Positions 11,336 to 21,900 of a DNA stretch of 64,000 bases are shown piece by piece. The stretch covers positions 2,914,001 to 2,978,000 of the forward strand of contig JANTQA010000048.1 in assembly GCA_027625915.1 (NCBI GenBank), written 5' to 3'. Source of the DNA: Anaeramoeba flamelloides (lineage: Eukaryota; Metamonada; Anaeramoebidae). Every line of letters starts with the position of its first letter. Position 1 is the stretch's first letter. A model generated the notes under the pieces. The model was not told the origin of the DNA. It made no database searches and saw nothing but the letters and a program-made list of their open reading frames with translations. The position numbers and the translations under genes were made by a program.

Positions 11336-11756
11336 ATTTAAAAATAGTTTAGATCAGTAAAACAGGCTTATCTAATTTGTTTTCAATCCTGCATAATGAA
11401 TCTTTAACAATACAAATTATTGATTTTGTTGTTGATCTCCTTTTTTTTTTTTTTCCTTTAATTGGTTCAAAAAATTGAAAAAAAATTAGTAATTTCAAAT
11501 TGAAATTGAACAACAAAAAAGCTTCAAATTGCAACTGCCTTTGTATTTGAGGAAATTTAAAAAAAAAAGATTCCAAAATTATACCAAACATTCAGATCGA
11601 AAAAAAATTCATTTGAAATTTTTGTACATTGAATTCTAAAAACTTTTGTCCACTAGTATTTCCACTAAAAAAAAAAAAAAAGGATTAATTTTAATTATAA
11701 TTATGTGTTGTATCATTTTTTGTACACCGTTGGTTTGTTGTTATTTTTTTTTCTTT
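11336..11756. other. Intergenic, no gene seen
   Basis: Short Phe/Lys-rich open frames on the minus strand only. Nothing recognisable. Confidence 0.5.
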
Positions 11757-12215
11757 TTGCCATTTGTAGAAAAAAGCAAAACAAGAAAAAATTTCAACAC
11801 GATTTTTAATTGTAAACTTTAATTCGAACCTGAAAATGAAAAGTAAAATCAATTCAAAGAAGAAACCAATTAACTTTAAAGAATAATTCATCATATTATT
11901 ATCAATAAAATCAACAAATACAATTTAAATCTACTTTTTTAGAGAAATTGTTGGTTTTGTTTTGGAGGATCTCAAAATAGTCAATTTTTTGAACAAATTT
12001 TTAATAATTGATCAACCAAAAGAAAAACCCTGAATCTAAAAGATAGTATTAAATAAAAACCATTATTGTGTTTAATCCTCCATTTTGTATTTAGTCATTT
12101 ATTTTTTTCTTTTATTTAATTAATCTTATTTTGAATTTGCAGGTTTCTGTGATTTTTGTGATTCTTTTAAAGTTTCCTATTAAAAGCCTTTTTTCGCTTT
12201 TTTTCCCAAATTGAC
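11757..12215. mobile_element. ATTTGGGAAAAAAAG-end element, copy 1
   Basis: Right terminus, read inward in reverse complement, is TTTGGGAAAAAAAGCG then TTTTAATAGGAAACTTTAAA. The left terminus near 11757 is similar but more decayed. The internal segment 11930-12085 matches 20050-20200 in reverse complement (GGATTAAACACAATAA in both). So the 20-kb copy is the same family in the opposite orientation. Confidence 0.6.
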
Positions 12216-12272
12216 AAATAAATCTCTTAATAGTCTTGTTGGTTTCATCGTTTCTTAAGAAAATTTGTCTTA

Positions 12273-12536
12273 CTGGTATTTGAAAAACAAATGGGAAAAA
12301 ATTTTCACTTCATTTCCCTTTATTTTTCTTTCTCAATAAATTTCAAAGAGTAGCTCTCAAAGAAATAGATTGTAATTTGTGAACCTCTATTTATTTGTTT
12401 GGTTTCTTTTTTATTCGATATCTGGTATTGGAATATATTTAAAGGTGGGCTAAGAACCCTACATGAAAGAAATTGTTCAGAATTGAAAATAGAAAATCAG
12501 ATGAAAATTTAATCCCATTTGTTTTTCAAATACCAG
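12273..12536. mobile_element. CTGGTATTTG-family MITE, 264 bp, TA duplication
   Basis: Left end CTGGTATTTGAAAAACAAAT (12273) and right end ATTTGTTTTTCAAATACCAG (to 12536) are perfect inverted repeats, and similarity continues about 15 bp inward. TA flanks both sides (12271-12272 and 12537-12538). It lies immediately downstream of the OTU gene stop. Related copies are at 8590-8751 and 56501-56911, and a lone end resembling it is at about 36470-36492. Confidence 0.85.
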
Positions 12537-12558
12537 TAAACAAAATTCAAAGTTCAAA

Positions 12559-13608
12559 TTAAAGCAAAAGTGATGCCAGAGTGTATTTGGGGGTAGGGGG
12601 TTCAAAAGTAAAGGGAACAGTAAGAGTAAAAGTAAGAGTAAGATCAAAATAAAACAAATCATAATTTACAAAAATTTCAAACCTTTGTTTTTTTGAAGAT
12701 CCTTTTGAAGATTTTTTCAGATTTTGTTTTGTGTTTGTTTTGTTTGATTGATATTCTTGAATTCTTTCTTTTTGCTCAAGTATTTCTTGTTCCAATTCCC
12801 GCTTTTGCTTTTTTTCGTTTTGTTTTCGAATTTTCCAATCATTTTCAATTTGTTTCCCATCTCCGAGGATGAGAGCCTCAGTTGCACCATCAAGATCGCC
12901 ATAAGTTAAAATCATTTCTTTGGCAAACTCTTGTTCGCCATAGCCAAGTATGGAAATAAGTGTCATTGCGTCTTCTTCTAACATTTCTGGATCGAAACTC
13001 TTTTGTGTTGATGAAGAGGAATTCTTTTCGTTGTTTTGTGATTGCTCGATTAAGAGGATTTTCGATGGCTGGACACCTATTTCAAAGGAGTCTGTGAGAT
13101 TCCTCACCGAATCGTAATGATCACCAAACAAATAGGCTAAGTGCAACGTCCTGAGAGGGTTTTCGAAATTCTTGATCCTCCATGGGGTTGAACCCGGTTG
13201 GTGGATGACCAAATTGACGGTATAGATCGAGGACGCGATTTGTAATTCCAAATTGCCGCCCCACTCACGATCTTTGGAGATCTTCTTGACGTAGTCCTCA
13301 AATGAATAATCCACAATAAAGGCCTCGTATTCGATACGGTGGCTATTTAAATGATCAGCCACCTTAGAACGGACCTCGTAGTGTAAATTTGGGTTTCCAT
13401 TTAATTGATCAGCTAAGCTGCGAAATAGACAATTACCGTCGCTTTTCACTTCTCGAATTTTTAACCCATTTGTTCGTAATTGCTTTTTTAATTTTAAAAG
13501 TTGTTCGTCGTAATCATAAGCCTGTTCGTAGTCCGTTGTTTTCTTGTTTTTTTGTTTGTTTTGTCTTTTTTGTCTTTGTTTTCTTTTTTTTTTTTTTTTA
13601 GGTGGCAT
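12559..13608 (-). CDS. OTU-domain deubiquitinase, OTUD3-like
   Basis: 349 codons from ATG at 13608. A Lys-rich N-terminus (residues 1-25) is followed by an OTU cysteine-protease domain at about 40-190. The active-site motif is SDGNC (Asp57, Cys60) and the probable catalytic His164 is in GDHYDSVR; EWGGNLELQIAS (about 115-126) is the conserved OTU loop. A UBA-like helical segment follows (about 208-250, ending DLDGATEALIL), then a Lys/Glu/Gln coiled-coil-like tail. OTU followed by a UBA-like segment is the OTUD3 layout; the family cleaves ubiquitin from substrates. Residues after about 309 (from FEIFVNYD) look like read-through of non-coding DNA, so the real C-terminus may be reached through an unrecognised intron. 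Upstream is A/T-rich with no obvious extra exon. Its 3' end abuts a MITE. Confidence 0.85.
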   Translation of the reverse strand: MPPKKKKKRKQRQKRQNKQKNKKTTDYEQAYDYDEQLLKLKKQLRTNGLKIREVKSDGNCLFRSLADQLNGNPNLHYEVRSKVADHLNSHRIEYEAFIVDYSFEDYVKKISKDREWGGNLELQIASSIYTVNLVIHQPGSTPWRIKNFENPLRTLHLAYLFGDHYDSVRNLTDSFEIGVQPSKILLIEQSQNNEKNSSSSTQKSFDPEMLEEDAMTLISILGYGEQEFAKEMILTYGDLDGATEALILGDGKQIENDWKIRKQNEKKQKRELEQEILEQKERIQEYQSNKTNTKQNLKKSSKGSSKKQRFEIFVNYDLFYFDLTLTFTLTVPFTFEPPTPKYTLASLLL

Positions 13609-13920
13609 TGTATCTCAAAGATGTGAAAAAAATGAATACTTGGCTTTTTTTGAGAAATGGAACTTGAAAAAAGTAGTTTTATCAAGGTTTGTATCAAACG
13701 AGTATCATATTTTGTCCATTCTCTTTTTGAGAAGAATTTTTCGGGTATAAAAGATGTTGGATTTTAGAATAGTTTTTTTTCAAATTTCTTTCACAAATCC
13801 CAACAATTTAACTCTTAATTCTTTAATAAAATACTTCTTTTACAACTTGGGAGACACTTAACGTATTAGTAAAGAGTTGTAAATAAGTCTCGTCCTCTTT
13901 GTCGACTGTTTTTCAATTTA

Positions 13921-14909
13921 AGCAATAAAAAAAATATGGTACATGAAAATAATCCCAGGAAAAGATTTTTAATTCTGAATTTTATGAAAATTGTTCTGTA
14001 ATATCTTTTATTTAAAATCAAATCCTTTTGTTTAAGAATATTACTTTTCAAATTATAACTCACCCACTTATTAGAATGATGATAAATGAAATTATACTTC
14101 TTCAAAACGTCATTCAATCGATCAAAAAACAAGAATTAAAATTATCATTTTCCAAACAATAGCAGACCTAGATAAAACCTAGAGCAGTGAAAAAAATACC
14201 TGACCTGAAAAAAATCCCGGACAAGATTTTTAATTGTGAATATTAGTAAAATTATTATGTAATTTCAGCTATTTACAATCAAATTCCTTTTTTTAAGAAT
14301 CGAACTTTTTCAATTATAACCCCCCCACTTATTAGAATGATGATTGATGAAATCACACTTGTTCAAAACACCATTCAACCAATCAAAAAACAAGAAGAAA
14401 AATTATCATTTTCCAAACTCTAGTAAACCTCAATAAAACTGGATTGTTTTTCAAAAAAAGTTGATCAACATTAGGCTATCAAACAATTACTCAAGTATTC
14501 TAGAGACACCTTTACTTTGATGGACTTTAGGTAGGTTTATTACTAATCTCATAAAAAAATTGGTTATTTATAATAAGGATTTCATTGAAATTAGACAAAA
14601 ATTTTACTAATATTCACAATTAAAAATCTTGTACGGGATTTTTTTCTTGTCGGGTATTTTTTTCCCTACTATAATTGTTTTTGTAAAATAAGTAAATCTA
14701 CTTATGTTATCAAACAATGATTTGAGTATTCTATAGGTACCCCACTTTAATTAACTTTAGGTGGGTTTATTACAGAGTTCATAAAAAAGTTGGTTATTTA
14801 TCAAAAGGATTTGATTTTAAATAAATGAAATAACAAAACAATTTCCTGATACTCACAATTAAAAATCTTTTCCTGGGATTATTTTCAGGTACTGTATTTT
14901 TTTCACTTC
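13921..14909. mobile_element. Outer MITE (~500 bp without insert), split by a second copy
   Basis: Left end AGCAATAAAAAAAATATGG (13921) and right end, in reverse complement, AGAAGTGAAAAAAATACAG (from 14909) are followed on both sides by GAAAATAATCCCAGGAAAAG. TA flanks both sides (13919-13920 and 14910-14911). Both halves align with the halves of the inner element at 14182-14669. Removing the inner element and one TA leaves about 499 bp, close to the inner copy's 488 bp. Confidence 0.8.
14182..14669. mobile_element. Inner MITE of the same family, 488 bp, TA duplication
   Basis: Left end GAGCAGTGAAAAAAATACC and right end, in reverse complement, GTAGGGAAAAAAATACCCG are flanked by TA at 14180-14181 and 14670-14671. 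The subterminal block AAGATTTTTAATTGTGAATA occurs at both ends. AGTG-A-rich termini plus TA suggest a Tc1/mariner-type non-autonomous element. Its insertion in the middle of a sister copy shows the family was active at least twice. Confidence 0.85.
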
Positions 14910-15729
14910 TATACTTATATTTGAATAAAAAGGTTTAAATTTAAACAAAATCTATGTTTTAAAGTTTAAATTCAATTTGAAAAAATAAATCTACTGTGTG
15001 TAGTACAAGAAGGAAAGATCTAAACTTTGTGACTATGCTTGAATTTTTCCCAATTGGACTTTGAAGATCTTTGTGGGTTTTTCATTCAATTTGAGTAAAC
15101 TAGTTGGGAACTTTAAAGACAAATATGTGTTTATTAATTGCAAAACAACAGTCTAGACAGAGAAAAAGAACCTTTAAATTAAATTCTCTGGGAAGTGATA
15201 CTTTTTCAAAGATAAAACTTTTGTAGCATCAAACTAAAGAGTGGTTAATTATTTTTACATTTTGAGATTAACAGGAGCTTATCTCATGTTGTCAGATTCT
15301 TATTCAATGTAAAGCGAAATAAGAGCCACTATAGATGAACTGGAAAGTCGTTTCGTTTTTTCAAAAACTACCTGACCAAATGAAGTAGTAACAAGTAAAT
15401 GCTTTGGGTAAAATTTCTTTTCGTTAAAATATTATATCCAAAATTATGAACTATTTTGAAATCATGAACGAAACTCTTTTCAATAAAACAGCCTTTATTG
15501 AAAAACACATTTTCTAAAAGATAAAATCATGTAAAAGTTTTTAGGGTGAGTTGTGTTCACTTTTTAATTATTTTGTTTGAATATAGTAGGTTTGTGGTCG
15601 AAAATTACAAGTTTATGTGGTGGTCTAATTGATCTACTTCCAAACCTTTCTCCTTCTAACTGTAAAAGAAATTTCATACAAACCAAATTCATATTTTTCT
15701 ATTTACAATTTTTACAAACCTCTCATAAC

Positions 15730-16160
15730 ATGTTAGAGTCTCAACTTGATGAAATTAACAAGACAACACAAGACTCACTTGAGTCTACAAGAAAGATGAT
15801 ATCCAAAACTACTGAAATGGCTGAAATTGGAATCAACACATTGGTTGATCTTCATTCACAAGGGAGTATGTTGATCATTTTTTTATTTAAATTTTCAGTT
15901 TTTCATTTTTTAACAATCCTCTCTTTTCCAACCCACAATAGATCAACTTCAAAGCATAATTGGGGACACAGAAAATATTGATGAAAATTTGGATCAGTCT
16001 GGATGGATATTAAAAAGGATGAGCTTTTTTGGAATGATCAAAAATATGTTCCGTAGTCAACCAAAAAGAAAAAGATCCTTAAACAAAGGCACCCGAAAAA
16101 CAACAAATATAAAGGAACTCGAAATTGAAATCAGAAATAAGAAACAAAAACAAAAATTAA

Positions 16161-16192
<32 letters not shown>

Positions 16193-16477
16193 GAAAATGA
16201 AAAGTTTAAAAGCCGATCTAAAAATGATAAACAATCCGTTTATGGTAATGTCGATCGTTCAATCTTAACAACCGAAATATGCAATAATTTGGATGAGCAA
16301 GAAGAAAATATCAACCAAATTTCTGATCTTCTAAAAGACCTTCGTGAAATTTCCATTTTACAAGGAGAAGAAATAGATCGTCAAGCACAAGATCTGGACA
16401 CAATAAATGAAAAAATTGATACGTCTTTGAATAAAATCGATTTGAATAATCGAAAAATTGATAAGATTTTATATTAA
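15730..16477 (+). CDS. SNAP-25-like Qbc-SNARE (two SNARE motifs)
   Basis: Exons 15730-15865 and 15942-16477, with a 76-bp GTATGT..ATAG intron; 223 residues (SNAP-25 itself is about 206). The first SNARE motif (Qb-type, residues about 4-70) contains DSLESTRKM, TLVDL and QGNQLQ, which line up with the SNAP-25 N-terminal helix including the central layer Gln. A basic Lys/Glu linker follows, then a second SNARE motif (Qc-type, about 155-222) with LQGEEIDRQAQDLDTI, again with the layer Gln. No transmembrane segment is seen and the SNAP-25 Cys cluster for palmitoylation is absent; the linker has basic residues instead, as in SNAP-29. It is expected to join syntaxin and VAMP in membrane fusion. Position 15730 is the first ATG in frame; upstream open codons look non-coding. 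Confidence 0.85.
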
Positions 16478-16806
16478 CACTTATTGCTTAATTAATTTTA
16501 TAAAAGTTGTTAATCAAAAAATTAAAAATGGATATCTTGAAATTTATTGCAAGTTTTAAAGACAATATCAAAATATTTTTTGGTCTCTCTTTCTTAAAAT
16601 AACTCAATTCTTTCCAAACCTCTTTTATGTTTTTTTTTTTTGAAAATATCAATCTTAATTTAACAAAAACATTTTTAAAAATGGTTTTGTTGCAAAATAA
16701 ATATATAAAAATTTGATCCTTTTCTTCTTTTTACAGTTTACAATATCTTAAATGATACAAATTGCCAAATTTGAACTCGGGGGTTGAATGTAAAAAAAAA
16801 AATAAA
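16478..16806. other. Intergenic between converging ends
   Basis: 3' flank of the SNARE gene and of the minus-strand exon at 16807. No feature beyond A/T runs. Confidence 0.5.
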
Positions 16807-16940
16807 TTAAGTTTTTCTTGATTGTTTTTTACTCTGCTGTTTTTCAATTAAGACATTAGCCTCGCCATCAATTCGTATATAATCAAAGTGTGCTGTAATT
16901 GGTTGGTAAATGATATTAGAGTGCCATGGTTCATATGTTT
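16807..16940 (-). CDS. Orphan terminal exon, unknown protein
   Basis: On the minus strand a clean acceptor (ATTTTTTAG, AG at 16942-16941) leads into 43 whole codons plus two leading bases. The peptide begins TYEPWHSNIIYQPITAHF, continues DYIRIDGEANVLIEKQQ, ends with a Lys/Gln/Ser/Arg tail and stops with TAA at 16809-16807. Composition and mixed hydrophobic pattern are strongly protein-like. I do not recognise the family. No partner exon was found between here and 18949. The acceptor coincides with the edge of a ~400-bp dispersed repeat (16941-17350), so the upstream part of the gene may have been separated or lost when the repeat inserted. Confidence 0.5.
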
Positions 16941-17350
16941 CTAAAAAATCTATTATAAATTATTTTCTTTTTTACTAATGATTACTATTAAAAAATTGTC
17001 ATTTTTGAAATTTTTTTTTTGATTCCTTTTCCAAATCTAAAAATAGAAATTCAAAATAATAGTATTCTACAATTTAATAATTCAATATTTAGAACTTCCA
17101 AAAGTAACTATTTTTAGAATTTTTTAATTTCGAAGATTAACTCAATAATCAACAACATCAAAACCCAAAGACAGGTTATTTTTCAACTTTTTATAAAGCT
17201 GATTGGCATTTCAATATATTTCCAATATGTCTAAAAAATTTGTCAGTAGAATCTATTTGTTTAATATTTAAATTATTTTTAAAAAATCGAATGTTTTAGC
17301 AATTAATCTAGCATTTAGAGACAAATTTGAGAAATTTATTTTTTTTTTTT
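16941..17350 (+). repeat. ~420-bp dispersed repeat, copy 1 of 3
   Basis: Begins CTAAAAAATCTATTATAAAT and shares ordered blocks with 57122-57560 and 63384-63815. Shared blocks include TCTAAAAATAGAAA/TCTAAAAATAAAAA, TTAGAACTTCCAAAAGTAAC in the first two copies, TTTCAATATATTT and a late GAGA block. All three copies are in the same orientation. No coding capacity; the ends lack an obvious inverted repeat. Confidence 0.7.
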
Positions 17351-18949
17351 GAAAGCTAATCTAAAAAAAATAATCAAAAAATAAACTTTTTTCTAGGGAT
17401 ATTTATATTGGTTATTTCCAGAAAAAAAAGAGCTCTGTTAGATAATACTCTACCGATTACGGGTATTATTGTTATTCTCCCCCTCTCCCTCTCTCTCTCT
17501 TTCTTTCTTTCTTTTTTTTTTTTTTTGGGAAATAAATTGCAGATTTATAGGTAAAGTCTCTATATATAAAAAATAGAAGAGACAAACGGATAGAAAAAAT
17601 GTTAATTTTCTCTAGATCTTAATTTAATCCAGTTATGTTTTTTATAAAAAAAAAATAGAATTCAAAAGGAATTGTTATTAGATTTTATTAATATTTTGAG
17701 AGTTTAAAGAAGGTGAAGAAACTAACTTTTTAAAAATGTTGTAATTTAGAAAAAGTCAATTTTTTTCGTTTAAAATAATTTTTTTTGATACTTCGTTTAG
17801 AATTTAAAAATTTGTCTAGCTTTAATGATCTAAAAAAAAAAGGAAGAAAATTACTTCTCAGAATTTTTTCCATTTTTTTCTCTTTTTTTTTTTTTTAATT
17901 AATTTTTTTTCATTGAAGAACCTCTTATTTCAAAAAAAAAATAACTCATACAATTTGGCAAATTGTTTCGATAACAATCAATATTTTTTTTCTTTCTGGG
18001 TGCTATAAATATCACCCTATTAAGAAAAAAATATTACGGATTTTATATACTTCACACAAATAATGTAAGATATCTATAAACTCCTTATTCAATTATTTTT
18101 TAAATAACTGTTATAATTCATGTAACCAATAAGAATTTTGTGAAATTTTCTATTTTTATTTTTACTTTTCATTACATTGTATTTGGGGAGAGAAAAACTA
18201 TTTTTTACTTTCTAGATTATTTTTTCATTTCTAATTACTTCAACCTCAATATAAATTAAACAACTTTGGTTCTTTTATATGATCACATTTATCAAAACAA
18301 ATTGAACCTATTACAAACCAGTCTAATTGAAAATCTCAAAAAAGTAAGGAAAACTAATTTAAACAACAATTTTTAGATCTTTAGTTGATTATATAAAATT
18401 CACATTTTTTAAACCTTCTCATTTCTCTTCAACAGAATATTTTTCAAAAAACAGCCTTTTAACGAGAAAATTGAATAGGTGTGAACTTAATTAATTTTGA
18501 ATAAAGTTTCATAAATTTCATTTTCATAGAGGGTAATATCAAAACTACCTCCTTAAAAGTTTTTTTTTATTTAAATTTAAATACTGACTAATAGTGAATA
18601 AAGTTTTCGACTTTGTTTATCATTTTCATAATTGTTTTTCTTTTAGCTTTGAATCATGAATTTTATCAGTTTAAATGATAGGAAACTTTATAAAATTGGT
18701 TAACCTTCAAAATTGAGTCCGTAACAGAAAAGTTTTGGAAGATTTGAGTTTCCGAAAATTGAATAAAGTAAATCGTTTAAAAATCTTATTGAATTTATTT
18801 AATTAGTTGTATTTCCAAAAAGTGAGACAAAAGATTTAATGAACATAAGCGGAATTTAAACAATTAAAGCTTGAAATTAATTCTCAATCACAAAGCTACA
18901 TTCTTTTGGAAATAAATAATTTTCATTTTTTATTTACAAATATTTTTCG
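17351..18949. other. Intergenic upstream of the Rab24-like gene
   Basis: Contains a short CT-rich tract (about 17477-17515) and long A/T runs. No coding exon was recognised on either strand. Confidence 0.5.
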
Positions 18950-21900
18950 ATGATTGCATTCACAGAAAAAACACAACCTGATATGAAAATTGTGGTTCTT
19001 GGGAGTTCTTTTGTTGGAAAAACGTGTGTCATAACCCGTTTTATTTCGAATACTTACAACAGCAAAAATGAAAGTGTAAGTCTTTATTCTTCTTCAAAGC
19101 AAAATACCAAAAGCTTTTTAATTGTTTTTGAAACGAACCTTTCTTAATTTAACAAAAAAAAAAAAAAACACATAAAAACCACACCACAGACTCTTGGTGC
19201 ACCATTTTCAGTTAAAACAATAGGTGTTCAAGAAAAAAAAATAACTCTTGGCATATGGGTAAATTATCTTCTTTCTCTATTTTTGTTTTTTCTTTTTTTC
19301 TTTTTCTCATTGTTTTTCTACCAAAAAGAAAAAAAGATCCAAATATTTTTCTTTTTTTTGTTGTTTGAATATATCTGCTAAATTATTAATAATCGAAATT
19401 TTTTTTTGTTCAAAAGCGACTGATTTTTTTGCAAAATTTCCAATCTTCCATCAGAAAAAAAATTTCTTGTTGTTTTTCAGATTTTTTTTTCGTTGATCTT
19501 CAAATTACCCGAAAGCGTTTTAATAGTACTTTTGTTTGTTGTTAAGTTTCAAGCCTTCTTTCTTTGTTAACAATAAAGAATGATCTTTCTTTAAAAAATA
19601 AGAGAAAAAATTTTTGCTTTTAAAATTCCAATATAAAGTGGCTCTCGTTGAGGGACACAAACCAAAATTTATTACGTACTGTTAATTGAAAAAATAGGCA
19701 CGTCCTCAACAAACCAAATTTAAATTTTGAATCTTTTTGCTGATGGTCTGTTTTAAGGTTTGAAAGAACAAATAATTAGCATAAACACTTGGTTGTTTCA
19801 ATTCCTTCTGTAATAGACTTAAGGACTTCATATTGTTAAATAAATAATTTGTTGTTGAAATTGGAAAAAATTTTTCACTGTAAGCATACTTGTTGAAACC
19901 AAATTCAACTTTTGAGATTTTCGAAATAAAAATTTGTCATTTGGGAAAAAAAAGTCCAACACGGTTTTTAAATTTACAAACTTAATTGAAAAGAAAATTC
20001 AAAGTAAGAGCAATTAGCAAAAGAAAAAATCAATTATTAAAGATAAAATCGAGGATTAAACACAATAACAACTTTTCGAATACTATCTTTTTGATATGAG
20101 TTTTTCTTTGAGTGACGAATCTACAATTAAACATTTGTTGAAAAATTTGACTATTTTTCAGATCTCCAAAACTACCCATTGGATTTCAATAATCAAGTAG
20201 TTTAAATTTTTTTTGTTGATTTGATTGGAAATAATCTAATGGATTATCCTTTGAATTTGATTTGTTTCTTCTTTAAATTGATTTTACTTTTTGATTTCAG
20301 GTTCTATTAAGGTTGCCTATTAAAAATCATGTTTTACTTTTTTTCCCAAATAGTAAAGTGTTTTTCCAGATATAAAAACAGTAAAACTTTTAGTTTTTTT
20401 TCATTTTTTTGAAAAAATAAACTTTTTTTAAAAGTTGTCTTTTCTAAATTATTTCGAATAAAGTATTTTATTGTAATAATATAATAATAATTAATATTAT
20501 CTGATAACAAGCATTTGCCGGGCTTTTTATAAAAAAGGGAATAGAAAAAAAATGTTTAAAAAAATTCCAAAATTCTGTTTTTATACTTTAAGGATTCCTT
20601 TAAAGTGAATTCAGGGGGGGGGCAAGTACATTTTCACATCTTCTAGGCACTTTGCCGTCTCTCTAATTGTAATATAAAAATCATTTTTTTATCTAAATAG
20701 ATTAATGTTTTAATAAAAATAAAAGTGAAATGTATCAGAGAATAATGTAAACTATTTTCTCTTTAAAAGTGGTTAGATTTTTGGGGTGTGTTGTAGAGTG
20801 TAATATAATGTAATAGAATGTCTTTATTTTCCAGGGTTTACAATGGTTGAGAAAAATCTAAATTCTACTCTATTTTTTTAAATCCTAGATCTCAACAACA
20901 CTCGCACACATTTAAAAATATGTAATAAGCCAAACACTAATACTTTTAAGTTAGATCTATATTGATTGAGAAAATATTATCTTTTATAAGTTTTTTATCT
21001 TTTTTAATTCATCTTTTTCATTTTTTTAACAAAATCTCCAAACCAATTAATATCAACTTTTTAATTTCAAAAAAGAAATTTATTTTATTTTGCTTACTTT
21101 TGAATTGATGAAATTACTTTTCTCCGTTATGTCCAAACTTCTAAAATAAAGTGATTAATTTGATAATTTTGTATTTGATTTCAAGAAACCTTGCACAACC
21201 GTTGAAAAAAAGAAAATAAAAACGTTTAGATCACAAAGATCAATGGGTAATATATTTTTACCTTTTTAATAGCAAAATTTTATCAAAAAGGAACATAATT
21301 TTCAAAAAAAGAGAGAGAAAAGACAAAGAAAAAGAAAATCAAAAATCTGCAAACAAAAGAAAAGGATATTTCAAAACAATATTCAAAAAAGAAAAAAGAA
21401 AAAAGAAAAATGAAAAATGAAAAATGGAAAATAAATTTGAAAATGAAAAAAAAATGAAGAATTTATCAGAATTTTTAAAAAGTATTTAGAAAAAATCAAT
21501 ATAATAAATTAACGGTAATAAAGTTTTAACAGGTCACAGTATTTGAAAAATAAAAAAACAATAATTTTTTTAATTTTTGTTTGCAGTGTCAAGAAAAATG
21601 AAAAGTGGATTTCTCGTTTAAAAAATTAAAATAGTATATCTAATTTTTTTAATCTGAATTATTATTTAAATTATAAAGATTTTTCTAGTAACAAAAGTTA
21701 TTGATTTAAATAATAACTAGAGATTCTGAATTATTTTTAATCTTGTTTCTTTTAAGATGAGATGCTAAAACAGATCATTCCTCTATTAAAAAATTGATGT
21801 ATCCTTTTCCTGAAAAAGAGGGTATTTAAAAAAAAAAATTAACAGAATAAAATACAAAAAAATTAAAAAATTGATAATGAAAAAATGAAAAAAATTATTT

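Larger units (their letters stand above)
13609..15729. other. Intergenic between divergent OTU and SNARE genes
   Basis: Contains the 5' flank of the OTU gene, the nested MITE pair (13921-14909) and about 800 bp before the SNARE gene with no recognisable feature. The 88-codon minus frame at 13866-14132 lies largely inside the MITE and is not a gene. Confidence 0.6.

Noticed and set aside
13866-14132. 88-codon minus-strand frame starting with ATG
   Set aside because: Lies almost entirely within the outer MITE arm; composition is non-coding.
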